Shown piece after piece: positions 43,025 to 54,671 of a DNA stretch of 64,000 nt. The position numbers and the translations under genes were made by a program. Position 1 is the stretch's first letter. Each line of letters begins with the position of its first letter. The DNA comes from Morinoia aosen (taxonomy: Eukaryota; Arthropoda; Malacostraca; Amphipoda; Talitridae): assembly GCA_030386875.1 (NCBI GenBank), contig CM059567.1:55102020-55166019 (forward strand), read 5' to 3'. The notes beneath the pieces were generated by a model, which was not told the origin of the DNA, did no database searches, and worked only from the letters and a program-made list of their open reading frames with translations.

Positions 43025-46024
43025 GACTACTGATCTTCATTGTCGCTTCCTCTCTTCGTTCTCTCGTTTGCAGCTCTCACAATCTCTGCGGCCTGCTTCT
43101 CACAATCACTGTAATGAGGCTTCGACCGAGCCATTGAAGACCAATATTGTGTCGATATTTACCGGTGCACGGCTCGAGTGCTCGAGTTCCTCACCAAACA
43201 CAACTCCGATGCTGCCGTAGCTTACGACGCACACAACGGCTCCGATATTTACGTCAAATGACTCCTTTTGTCGTTCTGAAAAACCTTAAAGATTGGGTGT
43301 GTTTCGCTGCAGTATTGGGCACATATTTACAGCTGCGCTGTCTGGCGGACCAAAATGACGATTTTCGAATAGTTTTTTGCGTTGAACTTAACACGGTGCT
43401 CGCTATTTAATAGGGAATTCATAACAATCGTTAAAACATTCCGTCGTTAATCGCAAATTCAAATGAAATTGCGCGTGAGTAAAAAAATATCCTTCTGTAA
43501 GAAGGTGGAAATTTTTGGAAGTAACTCTAATCGGGCTTGGACTCAAAACTGACTTCTATTTATAAGCAGTGTTTGTGAGGGAGAGTGGAGCAGCGACTAT
43601 ATATGTAGCAGTAGGGAACTGCAACACACGCTCTTGAAATCATTACAGGTTGAAAGGAAAGATGAATGCAGTTTTGCATATCAATTGCAGCATCTGTGAA
43701 CATCTATCAATAACTCCTAGCGCTCTCACTCGCAAAGTGCTTTTTACTCGCTCTCTAAATTTCTAAAAACACGCGCATTAATTCTACGTTTTCTTGAGCA
43801 TAATTAGCTTTCATAGTTACTAAGTGTTTGGTCAACCTCGAGCTCTAAAGAGGTGACGTTGACGGTCGACAACAGTTGATGCGGCTGTAACTCCTCCAGC
43901 AGAAACTACGAGGCAGTGAACGGTGGACGAACGCAATTGGTGCGTGTAGAGAGAGACTTGCGGGGCAAACAGTTGGTCGGCAGCTCTACAAGCAAATCAG
44001 GACTGAGACAACAAGACAATGTCATGGATGGGGGAGGCCGCTGTGTATACTTTGCGCAGCCACTCTCTCTTGCTCGCGTGCAGGTGGCTCCAAGCACTTT
44101 TTTGTGACCGTCTTGAAAACCTGGTGAGTTGGTTGCAAGGTATCACACGACATGTTGTTTGATTTTGCTTCCTACTGTATGAGTCCATTACCAAATCAAA
44201 TTATTAAGAGATCTTTTGTTGAATTGAACTTACTACGAGGAGGAAGGTGTGTAAGTCCTGAAATACATATACTTGACAGATCTTGAGCTTTCGGAGACTG
44301 AATATTGTCGGCGAGTGAGTGCTGTCAGGTGCAGTTCAGTATTGTGAAGAGAGTCAACATGATTCCGTTCAGCAATTCTGTTTGCACGAGGTAGCGACTA
44401 AACTGTTTAGTGAAGGCAGGTGCAGCACTGATTAATGTGTTTGTTTTTGGTGTTGGCTAGTCATTGATCTTTGAGGAAGGAGTCCTGCGGGATAACGCAG
44501 TGCACTATACGGTGTGTCCTACTTACTTCAAGATAACCAAGGATATGTTAGAATATCATCAATATAGTTGCCTAAAATGCATTAAATTACAATCAAATCA
44601 AAAAATGGCGTTTGCCCACGGTAAAGGTCTTTGCTTAGAGTAAGTGGTTTTAGCTTGTTGTCATTAAACTAATGATAAAATGAGACAATTGAGAAGAGTC
44701 ATGTTATACTTATTATATTTTTTAACTTGATCATGAACTTTATCATGAATGGAGTTTAATTCAATTTAGCTACATCAGCTGCTCCTAAAATTATTCAATA
44801 AATGAGACAGATGATTGACAAATTCCACCCTCAATTGTCCTTTAAATTTGATTCACGTGACAGAGTAACTACCTTATGAAAAAAAATTAACCTAAATGAA
44901 CAAACTAAGTAAAAATTAAATTAAAAATTCACTCCAGTGGGATTTGATTTGCTCAATTTTTTTGGAGAAAAATTTCCAAATGCCTCTAATGACTGAATGC
45001 TTTTATTCATCGTTCGTGACAATTTTTTCCTTGTTCAGTGTCGGACCCAAGGGAGAAGTTACAATGGAACAGAATTGTAGGATACAAAAGTAGCCTCATC
45101 AGTTTTTCACGTCTTTATGAAAAATAAGCTACCCAATACGTTAATAAAATAAGTCTACTCTGAATACTAAACCTTCAAACCATCTCACGATAATCTAATC
45201 CTTCGGATAATACTAGCGTTAATATAAAACTACTAGAGTGACTCTTAATAAACAAAATTTTCGCAAATGATGATTTTAGGCTGGTTTGTGTGCAGCCATT
45301 GAAAATATACAACAAGTTTTATATGAAGAACAAATAAAACTCTGATAGCTTTTGCAGATGCGGTGATTCCAGCAATTTTAGTTATTGCCTCTGAATATTT
45401 GTTTACTCGAAAATTTTTCATACGAATTGAACACGAATGTGAGGAGTTAGATATCATTCTTTTACTCAAATATTGAGTTGCTTAAAGTAATGCCTTAGAA
45501 GTTTCACGAAATTGAACAGTCGTCATGTTATTTATTTTATTTTTTTGCAACTAAAGGAGGGGATCCAAATTAGGGCATAGCCGTTATAGTCCTTATAGAC
45601 AGCTCATCACTTCACGGTTTGAACTGTTCTGAATTTTAAAAATAGTTCTTTTCAAAACTATCTCCGGTAACAATTACCTGCATTATAAGCACCTCTGATT
45701 AATTAACGGACACTAGAAAAAAGGAATCTTTCATTGTGTAATAACCCACTATATCACAGCACCCCCTTAAATTATAAGAACTGTAGACATTCTGCTCATA
45801 GGAACGCCTTGTTTCTACGTTACTACTGCCCACGCGTCTAGTCATAAATTCCATCTCTGTTATTTGGGAATGGGAGATGGTACAATCTATCTACCACACA
45901 TTCGGTAAACGTTCATGATGGAGGTTGAGCACTTTGTTGTTCAGTTTGTGGGTGTCGCGTAGTACTTCCATGTCTCTAAAAGACTTCCAAACATCGAGCG
46001 TTCATAGGCGTCACAAAATTAAGG
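43025..46024. other. No gene recognised
   Basis: Unique sequence with moderately GC-rich patches at 43060-43410 and 43860-44110. Frames of up to 87 residues are unrecognised, and no splice pattern links them. Confidence 0.35.
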
Positions 46025-46213
46025 CTATGCAACGAAATAAGCGATGCAGAACATCATAATGAAATTGCAAGACGACGACGGTGTGGTCGACTGATCAAGG
46101 CGTCCGTGTCCATCAAACGTTGAAAGAAATATTGTCATGGTTCCGTAGCACAACATTGTGACGAAGGTGACAGCTGTTGAGAAGGCCTCACACAGCGACT
46201 GACTCCCATCCAT
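46025..46213 (-). CDS. Short ORF with two hydrophobic segments, unrecognised
   Basis: ATG-initiated frame of 62 codons starting MDGSQSLCEAFSTAVTFV, with hydrophobic stretches at residues ~10-30 (FSTAVTFVTMLCYGTMTIFL) and ~48-62 (SCNFIMMFCIAYFVA), the second running to the stop. GC content and third-position G/C are clearly higher than in the neighbours, and the start context is GTCATGG. It lies just downstream, on the minus strand, of the CpG-rich block at 46330-46570. It could be a small membrane peptide, a first coding exon or a chance frame; I recognise no family. Confidence 0.27.
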   Translation of the reverse strand: MDGSQSLCEAFSTAVTFVTMLCYGTMTIFLSTFDGHGRLDQSTTPSSSCNFIMMFCIAYFVA

Positions 46214-46329
46214 GACAGCTTTTGTAGGACTATTTCTAATTAATTTCCAAGGAATCTATCGGTAGCGAATAAAAAGTGTAAAAATAATGGCTTAATATGA
46301 GGAGAGTAAAAAGGTGTCTGCGGCAGATG

Positions 46330-46570
46330 GCCATTGTTGACGAAGTGTGCCGCTACACGCTCTGCTGCGCCTCTCGCAATGGTCTGCAGCGCGGAAGCAG
46401 CGCCGCGGCGCGGTCTCCAAACAGCGTCTATTGTCTCCTAGATTAGGTTCGTATGGACGCGTGAGTCGCGCTCAAACGTCGTGATCGGAGTCGTCACAGG
46501 TGGTGATCACGTGGCTCTACACGTCCATCCTCGCAATAAAAAAGATGGCCGAGGCTTCGGCTCGACCGCA
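46330..46570. promoter_or_regulatory. CpG-rich promoter-like block
   Basis: About 240 bp of GC-rich, CpG-dense sequence (GCGCGGAAGCAGCGCCGCGG, GCGCGGTCTCC, GGACGCGTGAGTCGCGCTC) in AT-rich surroundings, with GTGATCACGTGG (contains the E-box CACGTG) at about 46503-46514 and AAGATGGCCGAGG, close to the YY1/initiation type, at 46542-46554. Short ORFs diverge from it (46213-46025 minus, 46545-46670 plus). This would suit a bidirectional promoter, but transcription is not shown. Confidence 0.35.
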
Positions 46571-46670
46571 GCAAGATTGCTCATGCGAAGCTAGGTGCAA
46601 GCGTTCAAAAGCTGTCAATAGCAAGAGCGTCAATAGAATGAGGAAAAATAATCGCCCGAAGTCGGCGTAG
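46545..46670 (+). CDS. Candidate first exon or short ORF, unrecognised
   Basis: ATG in a strong context (AAAAAAGATGG) opens a 41-residue frame starting MAEASARPQQDCSCEARC and rich in basic residues toward the end (RMRKNNRPKSA). A donor-like CTAG/GTGCAAG occurs after residue 17, so the coding exon could end there. No family recognised. Support is limited to start context, GC content and position at the edge of a CpG-rich block. Confidence 0.2.
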   Translation: MAEASARPQQDCSCEARCKRSKAVNSKSVNRMRKNNRPKSA

Positions 46671-49600
46671 TTATAATACCTCTATGCGTCACACTCTCTG
46701 GTCTCACAGTTTTCACGCTCGCATTGATAAGATAAAGAGAAAGATTTTCTGTTTTAGGTGGAAAGTGTTCGTCAGGAAACTTAGCTTTATTTCTTAGAAG
46801 ATAAATAGCGCACTAGCATTGCCTTAATTGATTATAAAAGCTCTCCTGCTGCGAGGCTCGTTAAGGAAACAAACTCTTTTATAATGAAAACTCAAGAGTT
46901 TGAAATGAATTGCAGAGGCAAGAAAATCTCATTATTAAAAAAGTTGCTAGAGTACTCAGGAGAGCAGTGAACACCATGTCGAAGTATAAATATTTTTATA
47001 TACAAGTGAAGCTTTATTGAGCGGAACCAATGGAGTGAAATTAACAGTTTCATCTACACTAGAATCAATGTCAGCTTTGGAGTCCGTAGATTATATTAAA
47101 ACAAAGATTCAAATTATGGGATATTGTAATAAAACTTTACTTTTTCTTTGCCTACGACAGGAATTTAAAGAAATCCATGCATTTCATAGAAGTGCCTCAT
47201 TATATTTAAATAACTTCAAAGTAATACCGTGAGTATGCGGGATAACTGGCGCGTGAAAATTTGATTACATCAGAATCTCGATGTCATATCAGCTCATCAA
47301 GGACTTGTTCATCAAAGGAATATTTTCTTCGTACCAACAGGCTTGCTCATAATGCTAAAAACAAAGGGATTGAAGCCCTATTTCAGTAGCGCCTAAAACG
47401 AATTAGTTGCAATGCATCTGCTTATTCATGCCATTCTGAAACATTTTAAGGGACAGAAAAATATCAAAGCATTTAACACGCATCCGCAGCTATCATGAAC
47501 ATGGTTCAATGGTAGTGTTCTTCCATAGGATAAAATATATTATTAAGTTCACTATAATACATTGCCAACAAAATATCGGTCCCTCATCACTCAATCTTTC
47601 TTATGGTGAGATGCCGTCCACTTCAAGGTCATACTAAACTGATCAGTTAGCCGTGCTTAGAGCCGGTATCATGAGAGAGCTTACAGTATTACAGGGTATT
47701 TTTTTATTTCATCAAATTTATTGCAAATTTTAAAAGCCTGTCATGTTATATTTTAAAAATTTATCAATTTTAAAAATTTATAAATTTTAAAAATTTATCA
47801 ATTTTTAATTTTTTTATCCAATTTTACACTGTTAACCGCGACGTGCGCAATAAAATGGCAATGCTCGTAATTTCTTTCGGTTTTGAATTAAAATAAGTAA
47901 GTGAAATTGTGTCGGTGAATTTGGTATTAAGGTAAAATCGCTTATAAAAGCCCAAGTTAGTATAGGATGGCGGAAGCGCTCGCTCATAATGAACGTTTAA
48001 AGTTTGAATTTATTCAGTTGATTTGAAATTATTTGTCTTATTTTTTATTGATTTGATTCATTAAAACGTTATCTTTTAATTATTATTTATAACCTTCTAC
48101 TATTTTACTATTTATCCATACATTTATTTCCATTTTTACCATTTTAATCATCTCTACTTTCTACTACTAGGATCCCATGTGGGTGTAAACTTCTGCCAAC
48201 ATTTCATTTATGTAACAGGGAAAATTCCAACGGACTTTTCCATTAAGAAGAGACTATACACATACCTATATTCTGGATTATCGCAAAATTCAAACGTTCA
48301 ATTTCAAGGGCCACGGAGTTACAGACCGAAGTTTGCGATAGTTTTGTCCGTAGAATGAGCTATGGCTCTGTCCGTTTCGTCAGCGTATGCTGAATATTTT
48401 CACCTGTTTTCACAGAATAATTTATGCTTTTTTTCAATACGATCGTTTCACAAGCCAGCGAGTGCATGAACATGCACTAATAATTCCCCTAGTAAGAGCT
48501 CCTGGGAGTTTGGTACTAGAGATGGAAGGAGTTTAGAGAACACCTCGTTTTTACCTTAATCCATTTTGACAGTGATGGTCAAACATCTCACAGAAATATA
48601 TTTCAGAACTTAAAGTTTAGCCAAATTGTCCACACTTCAATTCACGCAGGCAGTGATTTTTTTTGCGAAGGAACGGCCAACTTTGTTAGATAAGCGCTCG
48701 CCTCCTCTTTTTATATCACTCTACGTTCGGCGCAAAACTTGTTTTTATAACTTCATGACTTCCGTTTAAAGCCTGTACTCCTGGTTTACGTGACGGATGA
48801 TATTTGATTGCTGCATAAGCTGAAGACTTTGTTGTTTCCTATTAAAGGCGATATCTGATACGTGACAGATAACTCTATACTTCAGTATACACGGCGGAAA
48901 ACGTTCATACGCCTCTTTGTTTCTGATATCTGAAATACGAATCTGTCCGGATATAAATACAACACTATGATAATTTAATTTCCACAATTTGATGTGTTTC
49001 TTACTATGTGAACAAAATATATTGTACATCGGCAGAAAAATTTATAGATAATATTTCCTACAAACCGGTAAGTCTGTTTCTTATCGTAGGTACTTTAATC
49101 TTGACGTAAAACACCATGTAATCAATTTTAGATAATATGTAAATGCGAATATACCTACGAATTTGTGAGGGTTCAGAAAAAAATGTTTTAAAATGGGGAC
49201 TAGAAGGGCTTAGAGAATATATTTCTAATCAATAAAATTTACTTAATTATAGAATGTCAGATAAGGTATGGAAAATATCATAGTAGAATGAGCTGACAAA
49301 CTTATTTTGTTCTGTTGCCTAAGTATTTGGATCTGGAAGGTCTTCTATAAAAGATGAAGTTTGATTGATTTATACTAGTTAAATGTTTGAAAAAGAGTAG
49401 CTGGTTATTAATTTTCAGCTGTACAAATAAGTTCTACTAAAGTACACAGCGGTTCCGTTTATAGCAATTGATGTTTTTTTTCTTTTATATTCGAATTACA
49501 GAGTGAGGATACTGCCGATTTTCAAAATTACGATCTAAGCTTTACGAGGTTTTTGTGCACGAACGTATTTTGCCCGATTCGGCTATCCTCTAGAAAAGCG

Positions 49601-52600
49601 TGACATTGCGTCTCTGGAACAGGCTAGAAATTATAATACAACTTGTTGTAATAACCTGCAATCTCTTTAATCACGGGATGAAACGATACCAAGTATAGAG
49701 GCAAGTCCTTAGCACCAGACAAAGAACAATCATGAAAAATTCGTCCATAGCTAAAAGTTGATTTACTTCGTTTATCGCTTGCAAAATTTCGGAAGGGTAC
49801 TAATGCAGCATTTAGTACATTGTAGAGCACGGTTCTGAATTTCAACAGAACTGGATTTTTTTAGGAGGTTCCCAGTATGGTTCAACTTATCAGAAAGCAG
49901 TTATAAGGACGAAAAAATAATTGGGTAGCACGACATTCTGCAAACTATTGAACTGAATTTCGAAATTCCATTTCGCTGTATAATTTATTGCATATCTGTA
50001 GGAATCATCATGTTTGTATCCACCTTTTCAGATTTTACTTCTCCAACTAGTGGGGCTAATTTTTGTGAGTGCATTAACCAATAAAGATAAAAGAATTTAT
50101 CATCGAGTCAATGGGGACGTTGTTGTCAACGCAATGAAAGAGGTGATCATCTCGTAACAAATCCAAAAGTACATGCACTGCTGATTTAAAAAAAATTATC
50201 CCTAAAGATTTAGGTCGCAGCTCCTCTGAAGCTTACTTTGTTTTACATAAGATAAATTATTTCTACTTTTCATCCCTTCTAAAATGTAACAGACGCAGGC
50301 AACGCAACCTGAATAGAAACTTCACTACACAGATCTATGTTATCATTCTAACTCTTCATTTAAGTAATACGACACATTATCTTCAGTGGACATTTTTGAC
50401 CTGAACCTCGGAAACTTCGGCTATGGGGTAACCCGACTTAGGTTGTAGGGAATCAGCTTAGCGCTCCGACATAGGATCAGTCAGTCCAGTCAGCTAGTGG
50501 CAGCCGACTACGTGACCTGCGTGACCACGACACTGTTGCGGTGTCGAGCCAGTCTGCTTCCTGGAAAACGAGTCTCCGGTTCACATGGATTAACTTCTAA
50601 CTTACGAACGATGTGTTTGGACGACAATTCTTTTGAGAGCGAATAATTTCTTGTTGAAGTTATCACTAAGTTTATGTTTCGTAAACACCTTTGCACGTGA
50701 GCTGCCTGTACATATATAGCGTAAATGAGGAGCCACGAAGACAGCTGGGCCGGTAGCAGACTGAAACAGCGCAGGTAGACGCCGAGGTCTCCAGGGAATC
50801 AAAGTGCTTCGCTCTTGATTTTATTTGTATTTGATCTTCCGTTGTTCACTCATCGAATATCAATGAGCCAGCTAGTGTGTAATAAAAGGAAACGCAACGT
50901 CAGGACTCGCAAGAATATGTTCAGCTAAGGTTGAGATTTAAAGTTAGCAAAAATTATTTAACCCTGTTGGTGAGGTCGGACGTATGAATTTTCTCAGAAG
51001 AATCTGCATTTATCAAAATTCGTTACTTGATCTACTCCTATTTTAAAATTTTGTATTTTTTGCGTTGTGACTTTAGCACTTTCATAAATTTTTCCAGGTT
51101 TTGAAACACATGTACATCGCTTCACAGAACATGCATCCTATCGTTGTTGATTTCCATGGATCACTAAATTCAATTAATAACATTGATTTAGCACAGTCAT
51201 TGCCCTCGATTGTGCAGTGATTCGTGAATTTTATTACCAATTCGATTTCGTTTTATTCTGCAAGTTCTTAACACTACTTATCAATGTACCTGAATGCACA
51301 TTGATGAGCTCTTCTTTCTCGTGACCTCAAACAAGTACAATACAAACAAAACACTTCATGATAAGTAGCAAAAGATTTGAAGTTCTTTTTACACGAGTGC
51401 AGAGTTATCCGATAGGCACAGGAAGAAGAAATAGTATTCGTAAAAAAAGTTATGAAATAGAGTATTTTTTGCGAGGAGAGAAGTTTCTGTTTCTGATTTC
51501 GAAGAATAACTGAAGCCCAGTCCACCTCAAGTCGCCTCGAATTAGAGCTTTACATTCAAGGTCAGCAAATACAAAGGCATTTATCCAACTCGTGCCTTTC
51601 ATTTTCTAGCAACCAAACCTGGATGAAAATATTTGACTCTGAAAGGAAGAAAGATAGTAAAATGAGCGTCATTATTTGGAAATATTCAAATCATGGTGTT
51701 GTTAACGAGATTGCAGAGTGTTCTGATAAATTCCCCAATCACGTTCTGCGTAAGCCTCTGAAATAGATGCTCAATGAGCCAGCTCGACATATTGGGTAGA
51801 TCAACATTAATTCTATTTAACAGAACGCACTAAAATAATTCAAAAACACAAAAACTGCGAAATACGAATAAAATTTAAGGTGCAAATCATTTCCAAAACG
51901 AAAAAAATCACTTCTCTTACAGTATTTAACTTAATTGTACAAAAATTGCTCAACGATGGATGTGACCAACCACTCCACGGAGAAATGAAGGTAGGTCTTG
52001 ATCTCTATAAAGGGAACAATTTCCTATGCACATCCTCTCATTATAGCATAAATTTGGATGGGCTGGAAGGATGCGCGGCTGACAGCCACAACGCGAACTT
52101 CTGATCATTATTCGAGGCACGTCCCACTGGACTGCACACCTTCGACACAGGAACATGTCAATCAGCGTCCCCTTGTGCAGGAAGTGCGACTCTAATGCGA
52201 AAATAATTACTGATGAGAAACCGCTTAGGGAAATGTGAACGAGCCAAGATCACTGTCAATGTAGGCATTGGGGAAAAGACATCTGTGTTTTGATACGAGT
52301 CTAATATCAGTACAAGTGCGGCTCTTCAAGGTGCTTCATTTATTCCAGTATTTACGCCAGTAATCTCACAAATGATATTACGGTGGAACGGGCTTGGTAA
52401 TGTTTACGTTGAGTTTTATGGTCAATAATTTCACTCATTAGTTTTCAGAATAAAGGTCATTCCTTCCTGAGTGTTGTTCACTTTCTCCTGGTGATGTTCA
52501 GGGATTGGAAAAATAGTCTGCATAGGTGAAAAAAAATTACCGTGACCCTGAGATATACGTTAATAAAAGTGCGACGACATGTAAATGGACCCTGTGTAAA

Positions 52601-54443
52601 CGTAACTACGTTTTTCAGAGCAAGAAAGAGCTTGGCTGTGAATATTTCTTTCAGTAACATTGAATAGGCAATTTGTTTTCATTTAACTTCTTGTTCAGCT
52701 CACCGCACATGGGTGCTAGCAGAAAGACGTACCATCTTTAATTTCACGACGATGATTTTTTGGCGTTTTGCAGCGTAACTTTGAGAGCGTAATTTAGAGC
52801 GTTTCGTACCGAATGCCAAAGTGAGTTCAAAAGGGTTCTTGTTGCAAAAAGCGATGGTGGTTTTATGAGCCGCTCGTGGAATTGTATCTATTGTGTTGAA
52901 GTTTCTTACTCTAACATTTCATGTAACATTTCAGTTGGGAACACTCCAAAAATTCACAAACTAATTATAAAAATGTCCGAATACCTACATGTACGACGTT
53001 TTTGTGCTTTCTCGTATTGAATACCACGGTATTGATGTCATTGAACTATAAAGCTACAATACATGAAGTATGAAAGAACAGCTCGCCTATTTTCTATTAT
53101 GTAAAATCTTAGTTTAAAGCGATCGGTTTGTGAGAGTATGATAATATTCTGAATAAGTTTTTAAAGTGTTTTTAAAGCTGAAGAAGCAGTTAAAGTAATT
53201 ACTGTTAAGCTTTTCAGGTTTTAGTAGTGGATAACATGCGTTAAACACGTGCTTTGAGTAGCTTTCCCTTGATTTTTCTATCCTTCATTAAACTACACTC
53301 GTAAGTTTCTCGTGCTGAAAAAGTTGAAGCTTCAGCTAACGTATGGTAAATGACATTGTATTCTGTTAGCCTTTTCACAGTTGCATCAGCAGAACACAGC
53401 ACTGAAAACTTTTTTGTATAGTTCATAGAAGGTGGATATGAAAGAAAAAATCAACATTCGTTCGATACCTTCATATTCTAGATTGTCAAGGTAAATTTTT
53501 CCAGAAAATTAGTTACCCAAGTGTTACTCACGAAATTTTTTCTTAAATTGAAATAGAAAAGTATTCCCTACGAGATATTATCGGCTATGGGGGTTGGGAA
53601 CGGATTACTATTTGTTAATTAGCATTTCACGTTCACTTTAAGTTGAAGGCTACAATAGTTTTGCTGATGCCCCACAGTTCATTTTTCATGCGATTATAAA
53701 TATATAACAGAAATCACTCATGCCCAAAATAGCAGAAAATGATATTCGTAAATTTGTGTGCAGTTCAATTCGTTTTCAGAGCAATTTACCTTGAGGGAAT
53801 TATTCAGTTAGAGCAAAAATTAACGGGAAATCGATGTAATTTCAATCTTCAAAGACCCTCTAAGCTCTAAGCCATACAAAAAGAGCTTCCAAAGACATAT
53901 ATTAGACTCTCGGATGTAAAAGACTCTCTAAATCATCAAAAAGAATAGATAATTACCTTCATTTTGAGTTTTACTTTGAAGTCTGAACGCGTTATATGTT
54001 TCATGAGAGGTGCCCACATACACGAAACATACCCACTTCATTTCTTATTTCAGGGTTCTTATTTAACTTAGTTATTTCCTCTAGACGTTTCAGGTTATTT
54101 ACAGAGTTCCTAAATTTTTATTTAGCACGGGGGTCGAGTCGCTCTGAAGTCCTGCGCAAAAGATAACAACTTTGAGCAGACTTGTCGAGGAGCAAGAAAT
54201 GCTACAGCTTCTTTGCTGTTTTGGGGCGCTCTTGTTTTTTTTTTTTTGCTCTATCCTGTTAAATACTTGGAACCTGGAAGTATTGTACTGAGACTCGAAA
54301 TAGAAGCTGAAAATGTTAATAAATATGCTCACGGAGGTACGGGGAGCCAAATTCATTTAACTGATTTTTTTTGAACGTGCAGAACAAGCTAGACACTCGT
54401 AGAAGTGTTGAATAATTTTCTACATCACCGATAGTTCGGTGGC
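46671..54443. other. No gene recognised; AT-rich unique sequence
   Basis: A local AT repeat at 47745-47815 alternates TTTTAAAAATTTAT and CAATTTT. Other frames (for example 47017-47232 plus, 48766-49029, 49624-49845 and 51274-51525 minus) are short, with no recognisable domain. A GC-richer patch lies at 50400-50820. Confidence 0.35.
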
Positions 54444-54671
54444 TTAACACTTTGACAGAAACGTGCGCCACCGGTGGCCACATCGAGGATTTTCATACTG
54501 CTGCTGACCGACCAGTAGTCACCAGCTTAATTTTTATAAATTCTCAAGTAAAGCTAAATGAAGGCATGATCCAGTTGATGTTTGATTTTTTCACGATTGC
54601 ATACTACATTTTATGTCAAATATGAATTGAATATTGAACTTCAGTTTAACCAATTGAGGTGAACGTGTTAG
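54444..54671. mobile_element. TTAA-type MITE, copy 4 (piggyBac-like, inferred)
   Basis: 228 bp, starting TTAACACTTTGACAGAAACG and ending GAACGTGTTAG (the outer TTAA mutated to TTAG). It aligns end to end with the reverse complement of 30968-31196, and its right end (TGAACTTCAGTTTAACC) matches the right ends of 2010-2242 and 13764-13985, so it links all four copies into one family. No ORF. More decayed than the 31-kb copy. Confidence 0.8.
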
